Origin: Sulfitobacter sp. SK012
GTDB lineage: Bacteria; Pseudomonadota; Alphaproteobacteria; Rhodobacterales; Rhodobacteraceae
DNA length: 64,000 bases
Direction: 5' to 3'
Assembly (NCBI RefSeq): GCF_003352085.1
Contig: NZ_CP025804.1
Span: forward strand, 1,240,001 to 1,304,000
The position numbers and the translations under genes were made by a program. Below, piece after piece: positions 34,368 through 44,002 of the stretch; position 1 is the stretch's first letter; each line of letters starts with the position of its first letter. The notes below the pieces were generated by a model. That model saw nothing but the letters and a program-made list of their open reading frames with translations, was not told where the DNA came from and did no database searches.

Positions 34368-34813
34368 CCGAGTTTGAATTAGGCGAAGCGCGGGTCCTTG
34401 ATGCGGGGGCCGTAGGTGGAGTGATGGGGCAAGCCAACGACAGGCTTGTGTGGTTGCCACGTAGTTTTAGCGGTGCCCAAGACATCATGTTTGCAGGCGA
34501 TATGATCGATACAGGGTGGGTTCGCGTGGCGCGTGTCGAAGGGGCGGTGGTCGGTTTTCTGGCCCGCTGTGGCGCAGAGGTGCACGGCCTTTATTTGTTG
34601 CCGCAAATGCAAGGTCGCGGGATCGCGCGTGCACTAATGACAGAGGCGCAGCGGACCTGTGATACGCTCGGTTTGTGGAGTTACGAGGCGAATTCTCGTG
34701 CATCCCGATTTTACCGCAAAGCGGGCTTTGTCGAAGTTTCGCGGTCGGCAGGGGCCACCAATGATGTGGGCTTGCCAGATATCCGGTTTGAGTGGCAAAG
34801 GGAGGCTGATTGA
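34364..34813 (+). CDS. GNAT-family N-acetyltransferase
   Basis: A 149-residue GNAT domain. The acetyl-CoA pyrophosphate loop is seen in LLPQMQGRGIARALMTEAQ (~residues 81-99, QxxGxG/A) and the C-terminal strand-helix in ASRFYRKAGFVEV. The start is GTG, overlapping the ycjX stop, and the stop overlaps the ATG of the ycjF-like gene, so it is embedded in that operon. The acetyl acceptor is unknown. Confidence 0.88.
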   Translation: MTEFELGEARVLDAGAVGGVMGQANDRLVWLPRSFSGAQDIMFAGDMIDTGWVRVARVEGAVVGFLARCGAEVHGLYLLPQMQGRGIARALMTEAQRTCDTLGLWSYEANSRASRFYRKAGFVEVSRSAGATNDVGLPDIRFEWQREAD

Positions 34814-35820
34814 TGGCCAAGGGTCCAGTTCTTTTTGATCTAGACGAAGATGCAGGGCCACGCCCGTCGGTCGCTGAAGCACCGCCCGTTCTGGACGCCG
34901 TTGTTGCAGCTCCGCAAGGGCAAGCGATGCAGATTGCCGCGCGTCTTGCGGCGCGAAAACCCTCAATGTTGTCACGGCTTTTTTGGGCATTATTAACAAC
35001 GTTGATTGGCGCGTTGATCTCGATAACGGCGTGGAGTTTCGTGACCGATCTGATCGCGCGCTACCCGGTATTGGGCTGGGCGATGACCGTGCTGATTGGT
35101 GCATTTTTGTTGGTACTGGCGTTGATGTCGCTGCGTGAGCTGGCAGCATTTGGCCGTCTGGCGCGGCTTGATGGGCTGCATCATGATGCGGGGCAGGCCC
35201 TGGCAAATGACGATCTGAAAACTGCGCGTGGCGTGACGGATCGCCTGGTCGCGCTTTATAAAGGACGCGAAGATACCCGCTGGGGCCGCGATCGTTTGGC
35301 CGAGTTGCGCGGTGATCAGTTGGATGCCGCAGGCCTGCTGGGATTGGCGGAGGCTGAACTATTGGGACCGCTGGATGTCGCTGCCAGCCGCGAAGTCGAG
35401 GCCGCAGCACGGCAGGTGGCGACCGTCACGGCGCTGGTGCCAATTGCGCTGGCTGATGTCGCCGCTGCCCTAACATCCAATTTGCGGATGATCCGTCGCA
35501 TTGCCGAGGTTTATGGCGGGCGGTCCGGCTTTTTCGGTTCTTGGCGGCTGACGCGTGCGGTGTTGTCGCATCTTGTGGCCACCGGAGCTGTGGCCGTAGG
35601 CGATGATATGCTGGAGCCGATCTTGGGTGGCTCGCTTCTTGGCAAGCTTAGCCGCCGTTTTGGTGAGGGTCTGGTGAATGGTGCGCTTACGGCGCGGGTT
35701 GGTGTCGCGGCCATCGAAGTTTGTCGGCCGCTGCCATTTGTTTCGGCAAAGCCTCCTAAGGTGCGCGGCATCATCAAACGGAGTTTGGGTGGGCTGTTCG
35801 GCAGCACAAAAGAAGGCTGA
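34813..35820 (+). CDS. YcjF-like / TIGR01620 membrane protein
   Basis: The 335-residue protein has two adjacent membrane helices (LFWALLTTLIGALISITAW and WAMTVLIGAFLLVLALMSL, ~residues 56-105) and a DUF697-type C-terminal region (VATVTALVPIALADVAAALTSNLRMIRRIAEVYGG). This is the YcjF architecture, and the gene follows ycjX as in enterobacteria. The ATG at 34813 shares one base with the GNAT stop. Confidence 0.87.
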   Translation: MAKGPVLFDLDEDAGPRPSVAEAPPVLDAVVAAPQGQAMQIAARLAARKPSMLSRLFWALLTTLIGALISITAWSFVTDLIARYPVLGWAMTVLIGAFLLVLALMSLRELAAFGRLARLDGLHHDAGQALANDDLKTARGVTDRLVALYKGREDTRWGRDRLAELRGDQLDAAGLLGLAEAELLGPLDVAASREVEAAARQVATVTALVPIALADVAAALTSNLRMIRRIAEVYGGRSGFFGSWRLTRAVLSHLVATGAVAVGDDMLEPILGGSLLGKLSRRFGEGLVNGALTARVGVAAIEVCRPLPFVSAKPPKVRGIIKRSLGGLFGSTKEG

Positions 35821-36050
35821 AGGATAGAGCAATGCGTTGCTGACCTACTTTTGACGCAAGCGGGTTCAGTCCGGGCGAAACATCGTGCCCCAAGTTTTTA
35901 CCTTTGAAGATAGATGCCCGCGGTCGGATGTGATTTTATCAGTACGGAGTCATTTGGACCGTGCGGTTAAATGGTCGGGGCGTCTTGTCTCTGTGTGTCT
36001 TGATGAAGTTACGATCCCGCAGCTTTGGCTGAGGCGTAAAGGGGCTATGA

Positions 36051-38855
36051 ATGTTGGAGCCGTTATTTGTGTTGCTTGGCCTTTTGGTGCTGGCCATTCC
36101 CGTTTGCGTCATCGGCCTGATGATTGGCCAATCGGCATTGAAATCGCGCTTGGCGCAAGCTGAGCGGGACCTAGTAAAGCTTAAGAACGCTCTGGATAAT
36201 GTGAAGCCGGGATCCGGACCGGGTGCCTCTAAAACACCTACTGGGGCTTTGGCCAACACGGCTCCGCAACCCGCAGCTATTTCGGCCCCGGTTTCGCGCG
36301 CGCCCAAGCCTCCGAAATTGCCACCGCGCCCTGCAGCACCTGCGCAGCCACCAAAGCCAGCCGCTCCCGAGCGTCCATCACCTGTGGGCGACGCATTGGC
36401 CAAGTTTGGCCCCTGGTTGCAGGAAAACTGGTTTTACGCGGTATCAGCCTTGTCGTTAGCGCTGGCAGGGGTGTTTTTGGTTCAATACGGGATGGAAAAC
36501 GGTCTTTTGCCGCCGCGTGCACGTGTGGCGGCGGCGCTTGCCTTTGGAGCAGCGCTCATTGGGGTTGGGGAATATATCCGCCGCCGGTTTGGTGATGCAG
36601 AAGAAAACACCACCGCCTACTTGCCGTCTGTTTTTTCAGGCGCCGGGATCGTTACGCTCTTTGGTGTTATCTTGTCCGCGCGCATGCTGTACGGCCTGAT
36701 TGATGGCAACGCCGCGATGGCCGGTATGGTGATCGTGGCCGTGATCGCATTGGTACTTGGCTGGCTTTATGGACCGCTTTTGGCGGCCGTCGGTGTCATC
36801 GGGGCCTTTGGCGCGCCCGTGGTTTTGAGCAGTTCCAATTCGGACGCTACAGGTCTGTTCGCCTATTTCGTCATCGTCGCAGCACTTGGTCTTGGGGTTG
36901 ATACGATCCGCCGTTGGGGGTGGGTATCGGCGTTGACCATGGTGTTGGCCTATCTTTCAGGCTGGGGGCTGGCCGCGACATCGGGCAATTATCAGGTGTG
37001 GGCGGCGCAGGTTTATCTCATGGTGCTGGCGTTGCTTGCGATCGTTGTGCCGGCCCGCAGCGTCTGGCCTGATCATAGCGGGCCGACGGTCAGCCTTGGG
37101 TTGCTGGCAAAGCTGCGCACAGAGCACGAAGCCGCCGTCTGGCCGCAATTTCCAACGTTATTGGCATTTGGCTCGGTGGCTGCGAGTAGCATTTCGCTGC
37201 TTGGGTTTTTCGGCGAAGGAACCGGTGAGGCATGGCTGAGCATCGCAGGGCTTGCGGGCCTAACCGTGCTGTTGATCGTTTGGTCGCATAAAGCGCGCGC
37301 TTTGCAAGACGTGGCAGCATTTCCCGCACTGGCCTTTTTGGCGGCGGTGTGGATGCAGCCAGAGTTGCGACTAGGGCTGCACCATAATTTTGCACAGGCT
37401 TATACTGAAAACCCGGAGGCCGCCTTTCCCAAGACCGTGACCATTCTGGTGGTGCTGGCCACGATAATCTCGGCCACAGCCGCGTGGCGGTCTTTGAGGG
37501 ATGGCAAGTTGCGTACTCTGTGGGCTGCAGCGGCGGCGATCTATGCGCCGGGCATTGCGATGTTAGTGGAGATAAGCTGGGCACCAGCCGAGGTAATCGG
37601 AGCCTATCCTTGGGCGCTGCATGCCGCTGGGTTGGCAGCGTTCATGGCTGTCCTTGCCGAACGCTTTGCCCGCCGCGACGGGGTGGATCGATTGCGCACC
37701 AGCTTTGTGCTGATGTCGGTACTATCTTGCATGGCATTCGCCTTTGTCATCGTGTTGAGCGCCGCGGCATTGACCGTAGCACTGGCGGTCACGGTGGTGG
37801 CTGCTGCTGCGATGGATCGGCGTTGGACCTTGCCGCCGATGGCTTTGTTCATCGCGGCGGGGGTTGTCACGCTTGGCTACCGCTTGACGGTTGATCCCGG
37901 GATAGATGCGGGTCGTTTTGGTCCGTTGTCTGAGATGTTGCTGGCCTATGGCGGTACGCTCGTGGCCTTTATCGCGGCACTTTGGCTGTTGGGCGCACGC
38001 GAACGTCCCTTGGCGCAAGTGATTCTTGATAGTGCGGCCTGGTCGACGGGCGGGATGTTCGCGACATTGCTTATTTTTCGCGGGATTGATGCAAAGGTCG
38101 GCGCGACCACAACGGACAGCCATTGGGCGTTGGGCCTTTATGCAACCATTTGGTTGGGCGTCGCATTGGCGCAGGTGCAGCGATTGCCCTTAGGTGGGCG
38201 GCTTCGCCAGCTTCGTTGGGCGCTTACGGGCCTCTTTGGTCTTATTGGGGTCGGATCGCTGTGGATGGGCGCGACTGTTGCGAACCCGCTCATTGCGAAT
38301 GGCGCGACCAATAATGTGATTGGATTGCCCGTGTTTAATACCCTTGCGGCGGCCTATTTGCTGCCGGCATTGTTGCTGGGTGTGGGTGTACTGCGGCTGA
38401 GGGGTCTTGAACGGCGAATGCGCCTTGGCATGATCGCTGTCGCGGCTGCGCTTGTTGCCCTTTGGGTGCTGCTTGTGGTGCGCCATCTGTGGCAAGGTGG
38501 CGAGGCTATGAACCTATCTCACGGTGTGGGCGAGCCAGAATTGTACAGCTACACCATTGGCTTGCTGTTGATTGGCGCAGGGCTCTTCTATCAATCACTT
38601 GCACGGCGTTCGGCCAAGATGCGCAAGGCGGGGCTGATTGTGATTGGGCTGGCGGTCGCCAAGGTGTTCTTGGTGGATATTTCGGGTCTCGAAGGGCTGA
38701 CGCGGGTGTTCTCCCTGCTGGTTCTTGGATTGTCGTTGGCCGTTTTGGCATGGCTGAACCGCTGGGCGCAGGATCGCTATGGCGTTCCTAATGCTGGTAG
38801 GGATGAAAGGGGCGGACAACCTCCCGAACTGCCGGATGCCGCGCCGGAAAATTGA
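36051..38855 (+). CDS. DUF2339 polytopic membrane protein
   Basis: A 934-residue protein with an N-terminal helix (MLEPLFVLLGLLVLAIPVCV), a Pro/Ala-rich linker (~residues 60-115), then WLQENWFYAVSALSLALAG and about 25 further hydrophobic segments. This size and layout match DUF2339 proteins, whose function is unknown; cell-envelope roles have been suggested. AAGGGG lies upstream of the ATG. A 230-bp gap separates it from the ycjF-like gene. Confidence 0.85.
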   Translation: MLEPLFVLLGLLVLAIPVCVIGLMIGQSALKSRLAQAERDLVKLKNALDNVKPGSGPGASKTPTGALANTAPQPAAISAPVSRAPKPPKLPPRPAAPAQPPKPAAPERPSPVGDALAKFGPWLQENWFYAVSALSLALAGVFLVQYGMENGLLPPRARVAAALAFGAALIGVGEYIRRRFGDAEENTTAYLPSVFSGAGIVTLFGVILSARMLYGLIDGNAAMAGMVIVAVIALVLGWLYGPLLAAVGVIGAFGAPVVLSSSNSDATGLFAYFVIVAALGLGVDTIRRWGWVSALTMVLAYLSGWGLAATSGNYQVWAAQVYLMVLALLAIVVPARSVWPDHSGPTVSLGLLAKLRTEHEAAVWPQFPTLLAFGSVAASSISLLGFFGEGTGEAWLSIAGLAGLTVLLIVWSHKARALQDVAAFPALAFLAAVWMQPELRLGLHHNFAQAYTENPEAAFPKTVTILVVLATIISATAAWRSLRDGKLRTLWAAAAAIYAPGIAMLVEISWAPAEVIGAYPWALHAAGLAAFMAVLAERFARRDGVDRLRTSFVLMSVLSCMAFAFVIVLSAAALTVALAVTVVAAAAMDRRWTLPPMALFIAAGVVTLGYRLTVDPGIDAGRFGPLSEMLLAYGGTLVAFIAALWLLGARERPLAQVILDSAAWSTGGMFATLLIFRGIDAKVGATTTDSHWALGLYATIWLGVALAQVQRLPLGGRLRQLRWALTGLFGLIGVGSLWMGATVANPLIANGATNNVIGLPVFNTLAAAYLLPALLLGVGVLRLRGLERRMRLGMIAVAAALVALWVLLVVRHLWQGGEAMNLSHGVGEPELYSYTIGLLLIGAGLFYQSLARRSAKMRKAGLIVIGLAVAKVFLVDISGLEGLTRVFSLLVLGLSLAVLAWLNRWAQDRYGVPNAGRDERGGQPPELPDAAPEN

Positions 38856-38880
38856 GGCCAAACGAAGCGGGTACCGGCAC

Positions 38881-38909
38881 TTGCCCCCTGACGGGGTGCG
38901 GCCTATAAG
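38881..38909 (+). promoter_or_regulatory. Sigma-70-type promoter for ileS
   Basis: TTGCCC (38881-38886) and TATAAG (38904-38909) are spaced by exactly 17 bases upstream of ileS. Transcription would begin near 38916, giving a leader of about 135 bases. Confidence 0.6.
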
Positions 38910-38953
38910 CAGCGCGATATGTTTGGCTTAGATATGCTCATACGAATTATTTC

Positions 38954-38981
38954 CCCGGCGCTCGTTTCCTGAGACGCCGGG
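38954..38981 (+). promoter_or_regulatory. Stem-loop in the ileS leader
   Basis: CCCGGCGCTC pairs with GAGACGCCGGG (one bulged A) around a GTTTCCT loop. No T run follows, so simple termination is unlikely; it may affect RNA stability or ribosome access. Confidence 0.5.
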
Positions 38982-39049
38982 ACTTAGGTGTTTGAGTTCC
39001 TCGCACCGACCGATTGATCCCTGAATTTCCGTTTTGAAGGACGCTCCAA

Positions 39050-41968
39050 ATGTGCGCCGAGACACCTGACTACAAATCTACACTGAACCTGCCTAAGACC
39101 GGCTTTCCGATGCGGGCAGGATTACCCAAACGCGAACCCGAATGGTTGGCACGCTGGGAAAAGATCGGCATCTATGACCGCTTGCGCGAGAAAGAGCCAC
39201 GCGCGCCCTTTACGCTGCATGACGGACCTCCCTATGCCAACGGGCATTTGCACATCGGCCATGCGCTGAACAAGACCATCAAGGACATGATTGTGCGCAG
39301 CCATCAGATGATGGGCTTTGACGCGCGCTATGTGCCGGGCTGGGATTGTCATGGGCTCCCGATCGAGTGGAAGATCGAAGAGCAATACCGCAAAAAGGGC
39401 CGCGACAAAGACGACGTGCCAATCAACGAATTCCGCGCCGAGTGCCGGGAGTTCGCCCGCGGCTGGGTTGATATCCAGCGCGAGGAATTCAAGCGGCTGG
39501 GCATCACGGGCAATTGGGCTGATCCGTACCTCACCATGGATTTCCACGCCGAGCGTGTGATCGCGGAAGAGTTCATGAAGTTCTTGATGACGGGCACGCT
39601 CTATCAAGGCTCAAAGCCTGTGATGTGGTCGCCGGTTGAACAAACTGCGCTGGCTGAGGCCGAAGTGGAATACCACGACAAGGACAGCTTTACCGTTTGG
39701 GTGAAGTTCAAAGTTGTCGGCACCGATGATGCAAACCTTGATGGGGCTTTTGTGGTGATCTGGACCACGACGCCTTGGACAATGCCCAGCAACAAGGCTG
39801 TGGTTTGGGGCGAAGGTATCTCTTACGGCCTTTATGAGATCACCGGGCGGCCTGAAGAATGCTGGCTCAATATCGGCGAGCGCTACATGATTGCCGATGA
39901 TCTGGCCGCTGAGGTTTTGGGCCCGGCGCGGCTTGATGAAAGCATGTACAGCCGTGTTTCTGATGTGACGGCCGACGACCTGCGCAAGATCAAACTACAG
40001 CACCCGTTGGCCGAGGCCGAAGGCGGCAATGGCGAATGGGACGACCTTCGCGATTTCCGTAGCGCTGATTTTGTGACGGCAACCGAAGGTACGGGCTTTG
40101 TTCATTGCGCCCCAAGCCATGGCTTGGAGGAATATGACCTCTACCGCGAGCTGGGCATGCTGGAGCAGGTGCTCACATACAATGTGAACCCAGATGGACG
40201 CTACCGCGATGATCTGCCGTTCTTTGGCGGTAAGGCGATCCTCAAGCCAAATGGCAAAGAGGGCAACGCCAATGCCGCCGTGATCGACAAGCTGGTTGAG
40301 GTTGGCGGTTTGCTTGCACGTGGCAAGATCACCCACAGCTATCCGCATTCTTGGCGCTCTAAGGCTCCGGTGATTTACCGCAATACGCCACAGTGGTTTG
40401 CGGCCATCGACAGGCCTGTGGGCGACGGGCAGGACATGCATGGCAAGACCATCCGGGAACGTGCCTTAACCGAGATCGACAATGTGAATTGGACCCCAAA
40501 ATCAGGGCGCAACCGTTTGCATGCGATGATGGAAGTGCGGCCCGACTGGGTGCTGTCACGTCAGCGCGCGTGGGGTGTCCCGCTGACCTGTTTCACCAAA
40601 AAGGGCACGCTTCCGACGGATGCGGATTTCTTGCTGCGCAACCCTGAGGTAAACGCCCGCATTGTCGAAGCGTTTGAAGTTGAAGGTGCGGACGCATGGT
40701 ACGAAGAAGGCGCCAAAGAGCGCTTTCTTGGCGGGATCGTTGATGCGGATGCTTATGATCAAGTCACAGACATTCTGGACGTTTGGTTTGATAGTGGCTC
40801 GACGCATGCGTTTACCTTGCGCGACAGGGCCGATGGGACCGAAGACGGTATTGCAGATGTCTATATGGAAGGCACTGATCAGCACCGCGGTTGGTTCCAT
40901 TCGTCGCTTTTGCAAAGCTGTGGCACCTATGGCCGCGCGCCCTACCGCAACGTTGTGACGCATGGGTTTACGCTGGATCAAAAGGGCATGAAGATGTCCA
41001 AATCCGTCGGCAATACCATCGTGCCCGAAGAGATCATCAAGCAATACGGCGCAGATATTCTGCGGCTTTGGGTGGCGCAGGCAGATTACACTGCAGATCA
41101 ACGCATTGGGCCGGAGATCCTGAAAGGGGTGGCCGATAGCTACCGCCGCTTGCGCAACACGATGCGCTATATGCTGGGTGCGCTGAGCGAATTCTCGGAA
41201 GCCGACCGGGTTGATCCAGCGGACATGCCTGAGCTGGAGCGCTGGGTGCTGCACCGTGTAGCTGAGTTGGATAAGACTGTGCGCGAAGGCTATGCGCGGT
41301 TCGATTTCCAAGGCGTGTTTCAGGCGGTGTTCACTTTTGCCACTGTCGATCTGAGCGCGTTCTACTTCGATATCCGTAAAGATGCGCTTTATTGTGACGG
41401 CGATACGCTGCGCCGTCGGGCTGCGCGCACGGTGCTTGATATCTTGTTCCACCGCATAACGACGTGGCTGGCCCCGGTGTTGGTTTTCACCATGGAAGAA
41501 GTCTGGCTTGAGCGGTTCCCAGGCGATGAGAGTTCAGTGCATCTGATCGACATTCCTGAGACACCGCAGGATTGGCTTGATCCTGAATTGGCGGCGAAAT
41601 GGGCGCAGGTGCGTGCCGCGCGGCGCGTCGTGACAGCCGCGCTCGAAGTGCAGCGGACAGAGAAGGTCATTGGGTCCTCGCTTGAGGCCGCGCCGACTGT
41701 GTTCGTGACAGATGGCGATCAACGCGCAGCACTGGAAAGTGTTTCGTTTGAAGATGTTACAATCACTTCTTCAATCACGGTGACAGGTGAAGCGGCCGCG
41801 CCAGAAGCATTCCGTATGCCTGAGACTGATGGCATTGCAGTCGTCTTTGCCAAGGCTGAGGGCGAGAAATGCGAGCGCTGCTGGAAGGTACTGCCGGATG
41901 TTGGCACCCATTCCCATTCTGGTGTCTGCGGTCGCTGTGACAAAGCCGTAACCGAAGTTCTCGGGTAA
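39050..41968 (+). CDS. ileS: Isoleucyl-tRNA synthetase
   Basis: The 972-residue class I synthetase shows the HIGH motif in PPYANGHLHIGHALNKT (~residues 63-79), the KMSKS motif in GMKMSKSVGNTI (~residue 645), the editing-domain threonine-rich WTTTPWTMPSNKAVVWG, and a C-terminal zinc site CERCWKVLP...CGRC. It charges tRNA-Ile. Length is normal. The promoter and structured leader lie upstream; ogt follows. Confidence 0.97.
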   Translation: MCAETPDYKSTLNLPKTGFPMRAGLPKREPEWLARWEKIGIYDRLREKEPRAPFTLHDGPPYANGHLHIGHALNKTIKDMIVRSHQMMGFDARYVPGWDCHGLPIEWKIEEQYRKKGRDKDDVPINEFRAECREFARGWVDIQREEFKRLGITGNWADPYLTMDFHAERVIAEEFMKFLMTGTLYQGSKPVMWSPVEQTALAEAEVEYHDKDSFTVWVKFKVVGTDDANLDGAFVVIWTTTPWTMPSNKAVVWGEGISYGLYEITGRPEECWLNIGERYMIADDLAAEVLGPARLDESMYSRVSDVTADDLRKIKLQHPLAEAEGGNGEWDDLRDFRSADFVTATEGTGFVHCAPSHGLEEYDLYRELGMLEQVLTYNVNPDGRYRDDLPFFGGKAILKPNGKEGNANAAVIDKLVEVGGLLARGKITHSYPHSWRSKAPVIYRNTPQWFAAIDRPVGDGQDMHGKTIRERALTEIDNVNWTPKSGRNRLHAMMEVRPDWVLSRQRAWGVPLTCFTKKGTLPTDADFLLRNPEVNARIVEAFEVEGADAWYEEGAKERFLGGIVDADAYDQVTDILDVWFDSGSTHAFTLRDRADGTEDGIADVYMEGTDQHRGWFHSSLLQSCGTYGRAPYRNVVTHGFTLDQKGMKMSKSVGNTIVPEEIIKQYGADILRLWVAQADYTADQRIGPEILKGVADSYRRLRNTMRYMLGALSEFSEADRVDPADMPELERWVLHRVAELDKTVREGYARFDFQGVFQAVFTFATVDLSAFYFDIRKDALYCDGDTLRRRAARTVLDILFHRITTWLAPVLVFTMEEVWLERFPGDESSVHLIDIPETPQDWLDPELAAKWAQVRAARRVVTAALEVQRTEKVIGSSLEAAPTVFVTDGDQRAALESVSFEDVTITSSITVTGEAAAPEAFRMPETDGIAVVFAKAEGEKCERCWKVLPDVGTHSHSGVCGRCDKAVTEVLG

Positions 41969-42020
41969 TTTCCGCAGCTTTCGGATTGAGCATCTCATGC
42001 CCCCGCTTCACTATGGGGGC

Positions 42021-42476
42021 ATGAAACAACAAACAGTCACCACCCAATTCGGCGATCTCACTCTGACCGAGGTCGATGGCGCAATCACAGCCCTAGGCTG
42101 GGTGCGGGTACCGCAACAGCATCGCAGTGCGCTTTTGGATGAGGCGGCCGCACAGCTGGCGGCCTATGCCGCAGGGACACGGCAAATCTTTGATATTCCG
42201 CTTCACCTCCAAGGTTCGGCCTTTCAGCGCGATGTCTGCGACGCGATGTTTGCAATCCCCTTTGGCGATACGGTGACCTACGGAGATATCGCCAAGGCTC
42301 TTGGCGTTCCTGCACAAGCAATAGGTCAAGCGTGCGGCGCGAACCCAATTCCCGTGATCATTCCATGCCACCGCGTGATGGGGGCCAAAGGACTGACAGG
42401 GTTTTCTGGAGCTGGGGGAATTGAGACAAAGGTCGCTTTGCTGCGCCACGAAGGGGCCGCAAGTCTGTTGATTTGA
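42021..42476 (+). CDS. ogt: Methylated-DNA-protein cysteine methyltransferase
   Basis: The 151-residue protein contains the suicide-cysteine motif IPCHRVMGAKGLTGFSGAGG (~residues 114-133) and the DNA-binding helix VTYGDIAKALGVPAQAIGQA. It removes O6-methyl groups from guanine. GGGGGC just before the ATG at 42021 supports this start; an in-frame codon at 41997 is less likely. It ends 4 bases before the 3' end of the convergent pcs gene. Confidence 0.93.
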   Translation: MKQQTVTTQFGDLTLTEVDGAITALGWVRVPQQHRSALLDEAAAQLAAYAAGTRQIFDIPLHLQGSAFQRDVCDAMFAIPFGDTVTYGDIAKALGVPAQAIGQACGANPIPVIIPCHRVMGAKGLTGFSGAGGIETKVALLRHEGAASLLI

Positions 42477-42480
42477 TCGC

Positions 42481-43182
42481 CTAGAGTTTTTCGCCGCGCT
42501 GATAGCGATACTGCTGCACGATCCCAGCAAAAAGCAGATAAATTGACGTGGAGACCAACCCTGCATGCCCCAAGCTCGGCAGTTCGAAATCGACCCACGC
42601 AGCCCACCCTGCAAAGAACGTCCACGCCAAAGCCACGGGCAAAGTCACATTGCGCCACCTTTCGGTGCGCACTGGGTGTACGAATTTCAGCGGCACAAAC
42701 ATGGCGATCGCAAGGAAGGTCACAAGAATTAGGCTGACCCAATACGGCGGTTCAATCGCGAAAAGCACCAGCACGACCATGTTCCAGCATCCGGGAAAGC
42801 CTGAAAAGGAATTGTCTTTTGTTTTCATCCTATTATCAGCGAAGTACAAAGCGCTAGTAAAGGTGATCACGATGATCATGACCCATCCACTCCAACCATC
42901 CATCAGGCCGGATTTGAAGAGGGCAAATGCCGGAATAAACACATAGGTGAGGTAGTCGATGATTAGATCCAGCAGCACGCCGTCGAATTCAGGTGCGTTG
43001 GTTTTAACATTGTATTTGCGGGCAAGGGGGCCATCGATGCCGTCCACAAAGAATGCAACCACCAGCCATAGGAACATCAGATCATAGTGTTCATCCACGG
43101 CTTCCAGCATCGCCAACATGGCAAAGACGGCTCCTGTGGCGGTCAATAAATGAACAGAAAGGGCTTTATACGCTGCAGTCAT
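42481..43182 (-). CDS. pcs: Phosphatidylcholine synthase
   Basis: The 233-residue integral membrane CDP-alcohol phosphotransferase has the motif DGIDGPLARKYNV then EFDGVLLDLIIDY (a Pcs-type variant of DGx2ARx8Gx3Dx3D). AYKALSVHLLTATG at the N terminus, FSGFPGCWNMVV and FVHPVRTERWRN match rhizobial Pcs. It condenses choline with CDP-diacylglycerol. The start at 43182 is chosen because the longer frame would run through a terminator at 43216-43249. Confidence 0.92.
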   Translation of the reverse strand: MTAAYKALSVHLLTATGAVFAMLAMLEAVDEHYDLMFLWLVVAFFVDGIDGPLARKYNVKTNAPEFDGVLLDLIIDYLTYVFIPAFALFKSGLMDGWSGWVMIIVITFTSALYFADNRMKTKDNSFSGFPGCWNMVVLVLFAIEPPYWVSLILVTFLAIAMFVPLKFVHPVRTERWRNVTLPVALAWTFFAGWAAWVDFELPSLGHAGLVSTSIYLLFAGIVQQYRYQRGEKL

Positions 43183-43215
43183 ATCTGATGTGTCGCAAAT
43201 CAGGTGGTGGGATGC

Positions 43216-43249
43216 AAAAGGAAAAGGCTCAACCAATGGGTCAAGCCTT
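43216..43249 (-). terminator. Intrinsic terminator of the cytochrome P460 gene
   Basis: On the - strand AAGGCTTGACC-CATT-GGTTGAGCCTT forms an 11-bp stem with two G-U pairs, followed by TTCCTTTT. It lies 24 bases after the P460 stop and before the pcs start. Confidence 0.65.
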
Positions 43250-43272
43250 ACCGTTTTAGTGCAATGTGGTGC

Positions 43273-43854
43273 TTAGTTGCCTAAGCGGACCTCTTCCAGC
43301 GGATACGCCAGATTGTCCTGATCTTCCCAACTGACGTGGCAATCGTGACAGAAGGCTTGTTTGAACTTCATTGGTTTGCCGTTGGGCTGAAGGCCGGCAT
43401 AAACCCAATCATCGGTATCAGGCACACTGCCAGCTTCGACTTTGGTCATGATAAAAAGTGGACCGACGCGGCCGATCTTTTTCTTTTTGTGTACGCTGAA
43501 GCTTTCCTTAGCGAGGATCGATCCGACTGGCATAACCACGCCTTCTTCGGCGAATTTCAGGTATTGGGGCGCTGCAATATCATTGGCGAAAGTTTGTAGC
43601 GCGCGTGTGCCATGCGGACCGGCGACTGCGGGCTGCGTCGAGGTGACCGTCCAGCTTCGATAGTCGGTGCCGATTTCGTCGCCTGCCTTCGCATAGCCCG
43701 CCGCCATCTTATCCTTGATGCAGTCATAAAGTGCTGCAATTGCCGGGTTTTCCAAATCCCCAATGCTTGTGACGTCGACGGGGCAATCCTCTGCCCACGC
43801 GGACGAAGATGTGAATACGAACGCGAATGCAGCGGTGGCGGTGCGAAGTGACAT
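43273..43854 (-). CDS. Cytochrome P460 family protein
   Basis: A 193-residue periplasmic protein with a signal peptide (MSLRTATAAFAFVFTSSSAWA) and a single C-terminal haem site CHDCH, the placement seen in cytochrome P460 and cytochrome c'-beta. WVYAGLQPNGKP and the short acidic tail also fit. P460 proteins oxidise hydroxylamine using a Lys-haem cross-link; c'-beta proteins bind NO. The cross-linking Lys cannot be assigned with confidence here (several Lys occur in VHKKKKIG). A role in NO or hydroxylamine handling is likely. Confidence 0.82.
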   Translation of the reverse strand: MSLRTATAAFAFVFTSSSAWAEDCPVDVTSIGDLENPAIAALYDCIKDKMAAGYAKAGDEIGTDYRSWTVTSTQPAVAGPHGTRALQTFANDIAAPQYLKFAEEGVVMPVGSILAKESFSVHKKKKIGRVGPLFIMTKVEAGSVPDTDDWVYAGLQPNGKPMKFKQAFCHDCHVSWEDQDNLAYPLEEVRLGN

Positions 43855-43946
43855 GAAATGCGGCCTTTCAGCTTTTCAATTGATGGTGCGACAACCTGCC
43901 ACACATCACCCTCGCACGGGCGGGTCAGTAAGCCGGATAAACTTTA

Positions 43947-43962
43947 GTCACGTTGCCGTGAC
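43947..43962 (-). terminator. Short stem-loop after xerC
   Basis: On the - strand GTCACG-GCAA-CGTGAC, a 6-bp stem with a GNRA-type loop, is followed by TAAAGTTT. It is a weak terminator candidate for the xerC transcript. Confidence 0.3.
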
Positions 43963-44002
43963 GAAGCGCTGTTTTGAAAGGGTCTCTGGCGCAGGACGGG
44001 CG

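Noticed and set aside
35885..36163. Small open frame between the ycjF-like gene and the DUF2339 gene
   Set aside because: It runs into the DUF2339 gene in another frame, lacks a ribosome site and shows no family features.
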